64,000 nt of DNA from Rugalucina vietnamica (GCA_964017185.1 OZ024874.1:21064457-21128456); one strand, 5' to 3'. Positions 39,604 through 51,735 are shown, numbered from the stretch's first letter. A program made the numbers and translations. The notes: a model not told the origin generated them from the sequence alone.

Positions 39604-42010
39604 CCAGCAGACATTTGACGTCCGTTGGACGTCAGTTTGACGCCAGACTCCAACGTCATAATAACGTTGGAGTAAGGTTGATTTTGAAAGTTTGTTTGTT
39701 GTCAAAACTAGACGTCAATCTGACGTGCTAAAGCCAACGTCGGTTTAACGTCTGAAAGCTGACGTCAATCTGACGTCCTAAAAACGACGTTTGAATTAAT
39801 GTCATATAAATAGTTTAAGGTGTATATTTTTTTCGCATTTTTGAATAACAGTGGATTCAGAAGAGCAGTGATGCACTTTTGATAGTCCCTTTCACTCCTT
39901 TTTTTTTCCTGGGCGAGACCAGTACTATAGGAGGTTGTTTTTTGTGGGTTTGTTGTTCCGGGAGCACCCGAAGGCTCAACCGGAAGGAGGTTTTAGGTTT
40001 CACTCCTTTGATAGAGTTTTTCGGGACATACACAATGTTCAAGATATTAATTCAGCCTGATGTTGATACATCTTATTTAAGCAAAATTTTATTGCTTTAT
40101 GGTGCTAAAACCAATAAGACATTAGTGTGAGAAATAAGATTATTCTGAACAAATAATTATTTAAAATGGTGAAATAAATATTAAAATATACAAATTTTAT
40201 TTTCATCTTAATTGAAAGTTTGATAATTTAGTGAAAGACTTTATTTTGATTAATAAATAATTATTTTTTCTACATTAATTAAGCATGAGGGCGAAATATG
40301 GGATTTCCCATACGAGACTCAGATATGACTTTTAAGTGGCAAGGTTGAAATTATTATTTGAATTTGATATTATTACATAATATGTGTAAGAAATTATGTC
40401 AGTTTAAGGGCAGCTAACTCTGACGACATATACGAAAAACACGTCCCCAGCAGGCATCTGACGTCAACTTGACGTCGGATATTGGTTATATTTTGGTCAC
40501 GACGTCATACATACTCATTATTACTTCAGTAACTTGATCTGATGGGTCGGATCACGTCGAGTAGCTGCGCCAGGAAAGACCAGATCAGCATGATCCGGTC
40601 TTTCCTGGCGCAGCTACGAGACGTGATCCGACCCATCAGATCAAGCTACTGAAGTAATAACGCGTTTATTATATACCTACAAAAGTAATCAGCCACAAGA
40701 ATTCAAATCGTAAATTTGCGACATTATGACGACGTACCATACGACGTTGCGTCAAATCTTTGATGACCTAACATTGTGCCAGTTCTTACGTCAAAGCTAG
40801 AAAAGTCGTTTTTTTTTTTTTGTTTTTTTTTTTTTTTTGTTAATTATGTTGCTTTGATGACAAGCGAACCTCTTTAACTTCTGAAACAGTTGTTGTTTTA
40901 TAAATTAAAATAGAAATTACTCTGGTTGTCATTCAGATTTAGATGCCGGCTTTAGGTGCTGGATTTTATATTGTTGGGTAAAAAATGGAGGATGGTGATA
41001 CGGAATCGTATCAGGACAGTGTGGTGATACAAGATTCCGTATTTTTGTCTCGGAAAATGGGTAGTATCAATGGTTATTTTTGGTAGGTATATAATAAAAC
41101 CTATAATCAACGTCCACCTGACGTCCAGTCCTGACGTCAGTGGACGTATTGATATAACGTCGAGATGACGCGGGACTCAAACGTAAGTCTAACGTCATAT
41201 GTCGACAGAGTTAGCTGCCCTTGAATTGACATAATTTCTTGCGCAAATTATGTAACAAAATCAAATTCAAATAATAATTTCAACATTGCCACTTTTAAAA
41301 AAAGTCATATCTAGGTCTCGTATGGGAAATCACATATTTCGCCCACCATGCTTAATTTAGAAAAAATAATTATTTGTTAATCAAAATAAAGTCTTTCACT
41401 AAATTATTAAACCTTCTATTAAGACGAAAATGAAATTTGTATATTTTAATACTTATTTCACCATTTTAAATTATTGATTGTTCACAATAGTCTTATTATT
41501 TACACTAATGTCTTATTTGTTTTAGCACCATATAGCAATAAAATTTGACATAAATAAGATATACCAACATCAGATCTAGAGTGATTTAACATCTTAAACA
41601 TTTTGTATATCCTGAATAACTCTATCAAAGGAGTGAAAGGGAATAACAATAGTGCATCACTGCACTTCTGAATCCACTTCAGGATTTCAGAATGTTAATT
41701 ATAATTACATTCACGATATCGGTTTTAGCACGTCAGATTTACGTCTGTTTTTGACGTAAAACAAACTTTCAAAATCAACCTTACCCCAACGTCATTATGA
41801 CGTCACATTTGAGACATCAAACCAACGTTGTTTTTTCTGACGTCAGAATGACGTCTGTTTTAGACGTCAGAATGACGTCTGTTTTTGACGTCAGAATGAC
41901 GTCTGTTTTTGACGTCAAACAAACTTTCAAAATCAACCTAAATCCAACGTCATTATGACGTCGGAGTCTGACGTCTATCTGACGTCCAACCGACGTCAAA
42001 TGTCTGCTGG
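39604..42010. mobile_element. Giant foldback element with GACGTC-rich ends
   Basis: CCAGCAGACATTTGACGTC at the left and its inverse at 41992-42010. The inverted arms run on for about 800 bp each (39604-40440 versus 41200-42010), with TTAAGGGCAGCTAACTC and GAGTTAGCTGCCCTTGAA closing the loop. The 0.76-kb centre starts with another CCCCAGCAGGC element end. The ends are packed with GACGTC, including CRE octamers at 39760, 41838, 41886 and 41910. No transposase frame. Confidence 0.85.
40520..40658. repeat. Near-perfect 65-bp-arm hairpin in the foldback centre
   Basis: TTACTTCAGTAACTTGATCT through GGAAAGACC is mirrored by GGTCTTTCC through TACTGAAGTAA with only a few mismatches and an 8-bp loop. 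Confidence 0.85.
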
Positions 42011-42196
42011 GACTTCTCGCCGAGTATCCGCTATTCATTTTTTTTTTGTTATCATAATAAGCCTCTTTTCTTTCTTCATTCGTTTTTATTCTTCCTTTTT
42101 TATGGAGTCTATTTAGCAGTACGCTGAAAAAGTTGTTCAGTACTGGCGATACATGTAACTGGTAGACCCAGACAGATGAATGTTGCATTATCAAAT

Positions 42197-42320
42197 GAGC
42201 CGCGTCACAAGAAAACCGAATTCGAAGCTGATCAGTGCCTTTGTTTTCGCTACACGGATAGTACACTTTCTCTTCTTATTAAATCCGAAATTTCAAGCTT
42301 CTATGCTGCTTCGGGGACTG
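42197..42320 (+). mobile_element. Palindromic MITE M1a with internal deletion
   Basis: GAGCCGCGTCACAAGAAAAC joins directly to GAAGCTGATCAGTGCCTTTG: one half of the core hairpin is gone, and so is the right end. Confidence 0.7.
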
Positions 42321-43675
42321 GTCATGTTGGGATGTTGCCTCCATTTTACAGGACTTTTACCCAAAATGAGGATGTCATCACATCCAACAAGTGCTTGAAA
42401 TATAACTATCCAACTAAGACACAAAAGGCTTATACGTATGGATGGTTTGACTTGAAATGTTTCCTCGGCAGGCTCAGACAAGCGCGGTTAACCAGTAATC
42501 AGTCAGCAGTGTATTTAGCTTTACCTGAAGGCACAAGTAGCCTATATCTATTTCTTTAGGCCCCAATGGGAGGGGGCCCCATAGTCTCTATGGTGAAAAT
42601 AACAGTCACAAATGATTAGCGTGTGTCTAAGGTGTGTACAGGTCGTATAATAATCTCAGCATGCTGAAAATTTTGGATTGCATGTACTTTTGTACAGTAA
42701 TGTTAAGCACACAATACAGTATAGGCGCGTATCAAACGTTTAATGTAACGCGTGTTGAACTTATTCGTATAAGACACATACCCGAGACACGTCGAGCTTT
42801 AAGCATGCTGCATGCTTAAATTTCTTTAACGTACACCAAGCGTACAGAACGCACATGTACGAGGTTTGTGGACACCTTGGCTAGCAGGAAAAGTAAAGTG
42901 CTGTTGTTTAAGTTTTTTTTGTTTTTGTATAAATATAAGCAGCAATATCTTATGAGCATATTTGAGGAATTTGTTTCAATTTGAAGTATCAACACGTTAA
43001 ATATGACATATTTTCTACTTAAGCGTACGTAGGGCCACACGGGACAGGTGCCAAAACGTCAACAAAATGTGACGATTTTCATATTGTGTTTTTTCCCTGT
43101 CAAACGGCACTTGAATATGTTATAACATTAAAACATTTCATCCTAAAACCAAATAACACTGACTTCAGTTTCAGAAAGATTCCGACTTGGCGGTAGTGTT
43201 GTTTGATTTATGTGAAAAAAATCAGAAGCAGACCGAAAAATCTGTTTGAAATAATGGCGTAATTTGACGTCGGAGAACAGCCGACGCCGATTGTATGTTT
43301 CGTTAAGGAAATCACCCACAGATACGATGAAAATGTTACAAACAACAGAAACGTCATCGGTCTGTCAGTTACTATTTAGTTCTCTGAAGTTGTGGCACAG
43401 ACGATTTTCAGCTGCTCAGAAGTCCACCTATGATGATAAACGGAAGATCACCTGTCTGGCATGCTTGTTAGCTCACCTGAGCTGAAGAGGCAAAACATGA
43501 GCTTATGAAAGATGGATTATAAGAATACAATTCATAATTCTTATGACTAATTTGCTCATAAAGAAGACATCTGATTAGACAATGTTATGGCAAATTTACC
43601 ATTTGAATAGCCAATATAATACCCAATGATACTGTCAACTTGATGAAATACATCAGGTTGCTTTTGCAAATAAGT
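42321..43675. other. Intergenic, nothing recognised
   Basis: No supported coding frame. GTGTGTCTAAGG-type stretches and a TAAGCATGCTGCATGCTTA palindrome near 42800 are the only visible structure. Confidence 0.35.
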
Positions 43676-43850
43676 AATAATCAAATCAAATCAAATAGTT
43701 TATTTCCTCAGGTCACAATATTTATGACAACAAGAGGGGCAATAATAGACATTGAAAAACATATATGGCGGCACATGCACGTTCGAAGATCGAACTCATA
43801 TAGAGGGCAACAGGAAGAAAACTATTTACAAAAACTTTAGAGATAAGGAG
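43676..43850 (-). mobile_element. 3' tail of a non-LTR retrotransposon
   Basis: AATCAAATCAAATCAAATAG then TTTATTTCCTC: on the minus strand this is AATAAACTATTTGATTTGATT, a CR1-like 3' end with short repeats. Only about 170 bp of UTR-like sequence follows. Confidence 0.5.
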
Positions 43851-44254
43851 GGCGCGCTTACTGAGCTGCCGTATTAAAAAGCAATGGGTCTTGATTTTGG
43901 TGGCTTAAACCTGAATTTATTATCCGCAATTAGTTACTGGACTGTAACCTATTGTGGTGTATTTTAGGTCAAAAGGATGGGTCATAATTGGCACGAGTAA
44001 AACGTGGGTTTATCGAAAAGATTAGTTGTGTATTCGGGATAATTTGCAAAATTATTCAATTTTAAAGGAATTATTTCTGATTTAGACGGATTTACTGGTT
44101 TAACAAATTCGATCTTCGAACGAGCATGAAACATTGGATATATACTGGATATATAGATATTATTTTTCTCATGGTTGTATACGTAAGTAATAGAAACAGC
44201 ATTTTATAGCGTTTGTGTTAATGTCACTGGATTTCATTTGGTACATTATTTATA
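43851..44254. other. Intergenic, nothing recognised
   Basis: No frame or repeat recognised. Confidence 0.3.
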
Positions 44255-44398
44255 GGTTTGGGTTTACGTCCCACAAACATCTAAGGTTACATGGAGACTT
44301 GACTTCGGTAAGTCTCATCTGGTAGGCCAGGGAAGCCCGGGATCGAACCCGAGACCCTCGGGATTTGCGAATGACTGCCACTACGTCACGGAGGCTTA
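44255..44398 (-). mobile_element. tRNA-derived SINE, minus strand
   Basis: The reverse strand starts GCCTCCGTGACGTAGTGGCA, has a GGGTTCGATCCCGGG B box, and ends with TGTGGGACGTAAACCC, an S-type tail. Confidence 0.65.
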
Positions 44399-44805
44399 TT
44401 TGTACTTTTATATAGCAGTGAAATATACATTTACGCTGTGTATGTTAATTTGGGCGGAACCCCATTTTTAATCTGAACAATAGAGGCACAAGATGAGTGC
44501 GTTGTCAAACGAGCATATCGATGTATGTTTGACGGTTTGTGTCTCGCACTGGCTCTAAGGTTAGGTATGACCACAACAGTGCACATCAACATGACATAAT
44601 AGTGACATATACATGTGAGTCGATTTGGGCGTTGCACCTCTCGTGAATAGGGGCACAAGATGGGTGTATTTATCCGCATACGTTGCGTCTGACGGTTTGT
44701 GTCACACTGGCTTCGAAGTTGGAATGCTCACAATATAGTCGAATTGTAACATATCAAGTAACTTGCAGAGAGAATGGGTTATACAATACAGTCATAATAT
44801 GTGAA

Positions 44806-47289
44806 TCAAATAGTATTTTGTTTTACTGTTTTCATTATGATACCGATAAAGGCACAAAGTTTGGTCAAATTAGTTTCGTTTTTACTGTTCATTAAAGAAT
44901 GGAATTTCAATGTATTCGGTCTTCTGTAAAAGTAGGGTTTGATATACTGTCCTCTCTGGGTGGTAAGAGAATCACAGGTTAATACGTAATGGTACTCATC
45001 ACCGATTCCATTATTACACAATCTGCAGATGCGTTGATTTAGAGGGATGCTCGACCATCTCCCTATTTCTATCGGCAGGCGGTGATTTCTAGTTCTAAAT
45101 GCGGTGAGAATTCGACATTTATAATTCGATAAAGTCATAAAGTATTGATTTATTTCGAATGTGTCCTTAAAAATTCTGTAGTTAAGTCCGCTGGATGATT
45201 TCTCTACAAGAGAATTCCAATTCTGTGTATACTGGTCTTTGACTTTTTGCTTAAAGGAAAGTTTAAACCAGTTGGTATTTATTTCATTAGGGGATTCCCA
45301 TACATTTCCGTATCCATTAGTGATGATGAGATTCTTAATATTATCTAACCACTTTGTTTTTAGTTTACGTTGTTCATTCAGGCTATGAATTATTAGATAC
45401 ATATTACTTGACAAACTATTATTTTCGTTTTTAACTAATTTAGTCCAAAATGATACTAGTCTGCTTTTAATGTCGATTTCTATGGGATAAATACCGAGTT
45501 CACCATAGATCATGAAAGAAGGTGTTGATTTCTTTAAGTTTAGTATATGTTTAAGAAACTTAAGTTGTACTTTTTCAATTTGGTTTAAGTTTCCAAACCC
45601 CCATATTTCGCATCCGTACAATAGTATAGGTTTTATTGTCTTATTAAAAAGTTCTATTTGCATATGAATGGGTAGGTTTAGCGCTCGTATTTTTCGTAAT
45701 AATGAGAAAAGTGCGATATTAGCTTGGTCTGCAATATGTTTTTTCGTTCTAAAAAAAGTGCCCGTTCTTGTTACAAAAATGCCAAGATATTTGTATTCGT
45801 TTACTATTTGTAATTCGTTACCTTTAAAGTAGAATTTAAGATTTTTTGGTACTCTGCCCCCCGAAAATATCATAACTTTAGTTTTTGATATATTTACTGT
45901 TAGTTTCCAGTCGTCACAATATTTCTCAAAGACGTTTAATGCGAACTGCAAATTTTCTTTTGTATTTCCAAATATTACTGTATCGTCTGCAAATAGCAGG
46001 ACAATAATCTTTAAAAATACATATATGTCTTCTTCATCTGTTTCACAAGACACTCCAGGCACTTGGTTTATATTGAAATATCCCCGTAAATCGTTCAAGT
46101 AAATGGAAAATAAAAGTGGCGATAGGTTTTCACCTTGTCTTACACCCGTTTGACATGGAAAGAAGGCGGACATACCTTCAGCAGTTTTGACTCTAGATTT
46201 AATGTTTTTGTACATGTTCGTTATAAAATTATAGCATTTCCCATTTATGTTAGTATTGAGCAGTTTTTCCCATAACCCGTTTCTCCACACCGTGTCGAAC
46301 GCTTGTTTGAAATCAATAAATGTGCAAAAAAGCTTTGATTTGTTTGATTTGGCAATATCAATTAAGCTTTGGAGTATAAATAAGTTATCGGTCGTTGAAT
46401 ACCCTTTTCGAAATCCCGCTTGTTCTGAATGCAATAATTCATTTTCTTCGACGTATTTTGTTATTCGTGTATTCAAAATTGACGTGAAAAGTTTCCCAAA
46501 ACAGCTTAATATGGTAATTGGCCGGTAATTTTCCGGATGTTTTATATTTCCTTTATTTTTGAAAATAGGCAGAATGTCGCCTAATGACCAACTATCAGGC
46601 ACATATCCTGTATCAAAAATTATGTTAAATAGTTTAACATAAATTGGAGCCATTACATGAATAGTAGTTTTAATATGTTCATTCAGGATGTTGTCGTTGC
46701 CATGACTTTTATTATTCTTTAGGTTTTTTACAGCTGTATAAATTTCGCTTTCGGTAATGTGCTGATTAATTTCATTATTAATATTATTTTTATTTCCATT
46801 ATTCTCATTATTTAAGTTCATGTAGTTTTCGTTCTCATTTTCTGTATTAATTCGTTTGAAATGTTCGTAAAGATCTTCCAGTGGGCATTTGCATTGTTTG
46901 TTATCGTTTATCGAGTTAATAATTTTCCAGAATTCCCTGGGTTTTGCGCTTTTAAGATTTTTCAGTTTCAGAATTGTACTATTTTTATGTGACCTCACAG
47001 TTTTTGCCAGGACTTGCTTATATGTTTTGCTTATTGATTTTAACTTTTCTTTGTAGTATGTCGTTTTATATTTATTATACAGTTTTCTGGCAATATGGTA
47101 TGAATTCCGTGCAGACCTACATTCGCTGTTAAACCATTTCTTATTTTCTTGTAATATTTTCTTGCTTTTTGTTTGACTTTTGTAGCCAAATGAGCGCTTA
47201 GCTGCCGACGAGAAAAGGTTTTCGATTTGACAAACGATATTATTTATGGATTCAGGGTTTATCGAATTTCCCTGATCGAATAATCTCAC
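44806..47289 (-). CDS. Non-LTR retrotransposon ORF2, reverse transcriptase, 5'-truncated
   Basis: An 827-codon open frame. Reverse transcriptase motifs: HPENYRPITILSCFGKLF (251-268), EQAGFRKGYSTTDNL, FCTFIDFKQAFDTVW (about 321-335), TGVRQGENLSPLLFSIYLND (381-400) and LLFADD (431-436). The thumb (EYKYLGIFV) follows, and a C-terminal Cys/His cluster CRLCNN...EYHYVLTC (755-772) of the kind seen in I/Ingi- and L1-like elements. The endonuclease domain is missing; an in-frame TAA lies two codons upstream and no ATG starts the frame, so the copy is 5'-truncated near 47290. It differs from the 19458 element, which has no such cluster. Clade unresolved. An Asn-rich insert (about 150-175) is low-complexity. 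Confidence 0.88.
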   Translation of the reverse strand: MRLFDQGNSINPESINNIVCQIENLFSSAAKRSFGYKSQTKSKKILQENKKWFNSECRSARNSYHIARKLYNKYKTTYYKEKLKSISKTYKQVLAKTVRSHKNSTILKLKNLKSAKPREFWKIINSINDNKQCKCPLEDLYEHFKRINTENENENYMNLNNENNGNKNNINNEINQHITESEIYTAVKNLKNNKSHGNDNILNEHIKTTIHVMAPIYVKLFNIIFDTGYVPDSWSLGDILPIFKNKGNIKHPENYRPITILSCFGKLFTSILNTRITKYVEENELLHSEQAGFRKGYSTTDNLFILQSLIDIAKSNKSKLFCTFIDFKQAFDTVWRNGLWEKLLNTNINGKCYNFITNMYKNIKSRVKTAEGMSAFFPCQTGVRQGENLSPLLFSIYLNDLRGYFNINQVPGVSCETDEEDIYVFLKIIVLLFADDTVIFGNTKENLQFALNVFEKYCDDWKLTVNISKTKVMIFSGGRVPKNLKFYFKGNELQIVNEYKYLGIFVTRTGTFFRTKKHIADQANIALFSLLRKIRALNLPIHMQIELFNKTIKPILLYGCEIWGFGNLNQIEKVQLKFLKHILNLKKSTPSFMIYGELGIYPIEIDIKSRLVSFWTKLVKNENNSLSSNMYLIIHSLNEQRKLKTKWLDNIKNLIITNGYGNVWESPNEINTNWFKLSFKQKVKDQYTQNWNSLVEKSSSGLNYRIFKDTFEINQYFMTLSNYKCRILTAFRTRNHRLPIEIGRWSSIPLNQRICRLCNNGIGDEYHYVLTCDSLTTQRGQYIKPYFYRRPNTLKFHSLMNSKNETNLTKLCAFIGIIMKTVKQNTI

Positions 47290-47431
47290 TGATTATACAC
47301 ACAATTTAATGAAACACAAAAATGTTCGTTCATTGTCAGCTCACAAGAGCAAAGTCTTGTTAGCTCACCGGAGGTAAGCCTAATATCTTTTATCAAATCG
47401 CTTTGCCCATGTAAAAAGTATTGACAGTTAC

Positions 47432-47706
47432 ATTATGAAAACATACCCATGCAATATAAAGAGATTTTTTTCAAGAAGCAAAAAGTGCAAGTTTCATTGA
47501 TTTTTATATATATATATTTTCGCTCAAAACATACATTGTGGGTACATGTTAGAACCGCCTCGCTGAGGCAGTGCTAACGAGTACCCACAATGTTTTTGGA
47601 TAAAAAATAAGAAAATTATGTATACCCCTGCAAGGCTGTAACCCCAGTTTTTCTATATAAAAGTGGGGTTTAAGGGGTATACATTTCACGGACATCTTAA
47701 CATGAT
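47432..47706 (-). mobile_element. MITE family M2, copy 4
   Basis: TATGAAAACATACCCATGCA at the left, with the centre TTGTGGGTACATGTTAGAAC ... GCTAACGAGTACCCACAA forming a clear palindrome. The GGGGTTTAAGGGGTATACAT segment is at the right. Confidence 0.7.
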
Positions 47707-47944
47707 GGTTTGTTTTTATTGTATGGAGGTTTAAAGTCCCAGTCAACAATTTCTTGATGTATCCATATGCGAAAACCACGATGCTTATCTGCATCTTTTG
47801 TTTTCGCTACATGGATAGAACAACGCCATTATTAACTAACCAAGAACAAGCTGACCTGTCCTGAAATTTGTCATTCAACATAGCTTATCATCATCTTTGT
47901 TTTCGCTTACAGCTTAATTAATAGATTACACAAGTCAAACTGAT

Positions 47945-48125
47945 TATCCAGAGACAACCAACACAACTGAGAAAAACAAACACAGATGAAATTAATGTGC
48001 AACATTAGGTAACAAATACCTGTCTGGGAACAACTTTCCACAGACAGGTATTTGAATGCTATAGTCATAAATTGATTCCATCTGCGTTGGTTATTCTCAG
48101 TCACGTTGGTTGTCTCTGGATAACC
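47945..48125. repeat. Short foldback element
   Basis: TTATCCAGAGACAACCAACA...ACTGAGAA is inverted as TTCTCAG...GTTGGTTGTCTCTGGATAA. Inside, ACCTGTCTGGGAA and TTCCACAGACAGGT also pair. It sits within a decayed M1-like context (GTTTTCGCT at 47800 and 47893). Confidence 0.7.
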
Positions 48126-49204
48126 AGCTCGCAAGACCTCTTGTTAATAATTCTGAAATTTCATGCCTGCAGCTCTCCTGTTGTTGCACATTCAGGTTTG
48201 TTTTTGAATGGATGGTAAAACCTGAAGACAAGTTTTCTCAAGGTGTGACTCATAATATACCTTGATTATGGGTCATTATCAGCTTTAACTCTACACTAGG
48301 AAAAAAGATTACACCATCAATTTGTAAGGATGAATGAATTTGAGATCATGGTTAGGAACTTCTTTTCTAACTTCCTCAGGTGGCAATCATGTTGACAATT
48401 GAGCTGGTCAAGACTAAAGTGAAAGCGCAATAAAATGTCAAGTAACGTCATATAGAGACGTTGACCTTTGCCCCGCACTCGGTTCGGAAGTGCAGGGAAA
48501 AGGCTGTAGATGACGTGTTTTTGTCAGATTTCAATAAAATTTCTTGTATATTTGCTTATAAAATACTTTTGCAAAAGCAGATATATTAATTTTTCTGTTG
48601 AAAATATAAATGGTGTACACGAACTTTTCTGACAAACCACGTAGGTATGTCTATGGAAATACATTGGTTGAATTTGCGGCATATTTTTCCACACGCTCGG
48701 TGCGCGCTTTGTCTTATACGTTATTGACTGCGATAGAAAATTGAAGCTATTGATATGACACTTGTGTCATATCTTTTCTTGTATACAATGAAATTAATAT
48801 CTGTGATATCAGACCAGCCACACTCAGACAAAAATGATGGCGTTTGAAATACTGTAATATTTTGGGGTTTGAAAGCGATTCTCCTACGACTGATAGCTTG
48901 CTAATGACCGTTTATAAGCGGTTTCTGGCTTGTGCTTTAAACATGAATTGTTCTTTGCAGAGCGTCAGATAGTTTCTTATTCCTGCTTTTATGTGTAAAC
49001 CTATTTTCATGTTTTGTTGCTCTTTTTAAGACGTTTGGAACGCAAAAGGATTGTGGCACGATCATATTTTTCTTGATGTATTTCAGGAAAGGGTGATTTT
49101 GAAAAAATAAAATTATCATAAAACTATTGCAAAGACAGTACATGCGATTCTTGCTTTGTCGGGTTTTCGTGTGATAAATTGTTTCGCTCTTTCTGTTGTT
49201 AAAT
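48126..49204. other. Intergenic, nothing recognised
   Basis: No supported gene. The patch at 48440-48500 is relatively GC-rich. Confidence 0.35.
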
Positions 49205-49424
49205 GAGCCGCCTCGTGGGAAAACCAACAATGTGGTTTTCGAACAGGTCTGACACAAACCGGCCTGTACAGCTACAGCAGCAGGCTAGAAGCTTGAAATT
49301 TTGGAGTTAAGTAGAGGAGGAATTGTACTATCCGAGTAGCGAAAACAAAGGCGCTGATCAGCGAAGCTGATCTGCGCCTTTGTTTTCGCCTATGCAGATT
49401 GTTGGTTTTCCCATGGGGCGGCTC
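49205..49424 (-). mobile_element. Palindromic MITE M1b, target duplication AAAT
   Basis: GAGCCGCCTCGTGGGAAAAC to TTCCCATGGGGCGGCTC, with AAAT at 49201-49204 and 49425-49428. The core hairpin is shortened (AAAGGCGCTGATCAGC then GAAGCTGATCTGCGCCTTT). Confidence 0.88.
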
Positions 49425-49428
49425 AAAT

Positions 49429-50092
49429 ATACCAAACAAAAGGCTACACTCCAACAAAAATTTGACAAAGGGTCACAAACCTGTTTGGGTCAATTCAGTG
49501 GTACCTGTAACAAAACTCACCTAAATAAGCTCATGACATGGGACATGGATTGTTCCATCTGCCCGTGTCATGAGCCCATGCTTGCCATTTCGGTTGAAAA
49601 CACGTAGTCGGTTGAAAACACGTAGTACTGATTTGACACCGTCACACCTTACCTTTCCAAATGCTTGTGGCAAGATACTGTTCACATAAACAGAAACAAA
49701 GCTAAGTGCAAGATGTTGCCAAAAAGGAATAGAAAGTTTTGTGCTATAAAAGTTTTACAAGGGTATGAATTGATAGAAATTCATGTAATAATATGTGCAC
49801 AGCGTTTTCACTTTTGTTCAGTATATATAATTAATGAGTTCGGCACCCGCCTGACGGCATGCCTTGAGTCAGTTGTCGTAGGAAGGGCTGCTGGAGGTTA
49901 AAAGAGTTTAGAACGAACAAGTCTCAATATTTTATTTTTCTTTCGTTACTGTCCAGGTCTGGTGTGTAGGAAATCAGAATAATAATAAACATTGTTGTCT
50001 TATGTAACTTTGATTATATCTCAATATTTATAATTTTATACATCGAGTTTATCTCTTAATCGATATCATCAAATACGTAACTATTTATAATA
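49429..50092. other. Intergenic, nothing recognised
   Basis: It contains a short direct repeat, CGGTTGAAAACACGTAGT, at about 49592 and 49610. Confidence 0.35.
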
Positions 50093-50357
50093 AGTATTCA
50101 GACTGAGACGGTCTTATCCTTGCATTTTATTAATTCTTGTGCCAAATTATTCTGCTGAAATTTAATGTTTTAGTATATCAAACGTCCATTTTAAATCACT
50201 GCAATCACATTCTTAACCACAACGTTTTGTAACAATTAGTATTCAGACTGAGACGGTTCTTATCCGTGTGCTAAATTACTCTGCTGGAATTTAATGTTTT
50301 AGTATTATATCAATTGTCCATTTTAAATCATTGCAATCACATTCTTAACTACAAATA
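50093..50357. repeat. Tandem duplication, 145-bp period
   Basis: AGTATTCAGACTGAGACGGT starts both units (50093, 50238). GGAATTTAATGTTTTAGTAT-type and TTTTAAATCATTGCAATCAC blocks follow in the same order. Confidence 0.85.
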
Positions 50358-50389
50358 TTTGTATTTTTCTTTTTTAAAAAATTCCTAGA

Positions 50390-50529
50390 CAAAATTAACT
50401 ATACTTTTAATTGTTGATATTGTATTGTTTGTTTGTATATATTATTGTTATATTGTTGTATGTGTATTGTTGAGGACCATATGTAAGATAGGCTGATCCT
50501 CGTTAAATAAAGACATATTATTATTATTA

Positions 50530-50576
<47 letters not shown>

Positions 50577-50577
50577 G
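50390..50577 (+). mobile_element. Retroposon 3' tail with (ATT)n
   Basis: TAAGATAGGCTGATCCTCGT then TAAATAAAGACAT and (TTA)n. This looks like the 3' end of a non-LTR element or SINE; the body is not identifiable. Confidence 0.5.
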
Positions 50578-50667
50578 TTCTGCAGATTAAAGTAATACCT
50601 GAGTTTAAGACGGGGATGTGTGATATTTTGTTGGGAAAGGCTTCGATCACACTTTGAGATTGGGTCG

Positions 50668-50670
<3 letters not shown>

Positions 50671-50748
<78 letters not shown>
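50671..50748. repeat. (TC)n microsatellite
   Basis: About 39 uninterrupted TC units. The Arg/Glu-rich minus frame across it is an artefact. Confidence 0.97.
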
Positions 50749-50751
<3 letters not shown>

Positions 50752-51212
50752 GACCTTCCATATAACTATATTTGTATTTGTATTTGATGTTTTATTTTCA
50801 GATAATTTTGATTGATTATGCCATCTACAAGTATGTCATCTACTAGTCTGCCATCTACTAGTATACCATCTACTAATGGCGCCAGTCATGCAAGTACAAG
50901 TCGTGCAGTGTACCAATGTAAAAAGGCAAAAATGGACAATTAAAACACAGAAAAAGTCAATATAAGCAATTTGACAATCTTGTTTAATACAAATACTTTT
51001 CTATGTAACATTTGCTACTTATCAATCATCATTGGCAAATTATACAAATAGAATTATAAAATTCAGGATCGGCAATTTCAGCCTATGCGGCTTGCCAGCT
51101 TTACCCGATCCAGGATATGCCTGCCATGTTGGTGACACAATGTTCATCCGGATTCAATAAATGTCAACCGCCCTGAGTTTGGCTGGTCTGATATTAATTT
51201 CATTGTATAAAA
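50749..51212. other. Intergenic, nothing recognised
   Basis: CATCTACTAGT-type units repeat four times at 50821-50873. No gene. Confidence 0.4.
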
Positions 51213-51735
51213 CAGGAGAGCACTGGGAACGATCTCATTCAAATTGGACCAAGCTCCAACTTACTGGAACGACCTCTACTGGAATTTTCTCAATCATTTG
51301 TTTAAATAATGCGCCCCGTTGCTATTTTTAACAGGATATGTAATACAGAGTGCTCATTTTCCCAGGGCGAGCGTACCGGGGCTGTATTCTTCGTGGAAAA
51401 CCACAAATTTTGCAAAAAGGTGTCAGTTTTTGACAAACTGTTGTGAAAAAGCTACATCGTGTTCGACCTTTTAAAAACGACCCAGCGGAAATTATTTCGG
51501 TTTCAACCGCAGTTTTGGGCCGTATGCATCGAGAAGTCATCTTCACACGACATAGCATTGCCATAATTATCCATTTTTCGTTAGAAACTTAGAAAAAAAT
51601 CAAAAGAACTACCGACCTTTGTTTATCCGTTTCCAGGCTTTGGACCAACCTCGCGAGTTCCCGGATGTGCGATTGGAACAGAAATTCACTACCTCTTTTT
51701 GGAGGTCGTTCCAAACTTTACCACCCGTGCATTAC
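51213..51735 (-). repeat. Dispersed repeat G, copy 2
   Basis: Inverse of 38001-38530, with highly similar sequence along its whole length (GGGAACGATCTCATTCAAAT to TTTACCACCCGTGCATTAC). Confidence 0.8.

Noticed and set aside
50399-50761. Arg-Glu repeat protein on minus strand
   Set aside because: Translation of the (TC)n microsatellite.
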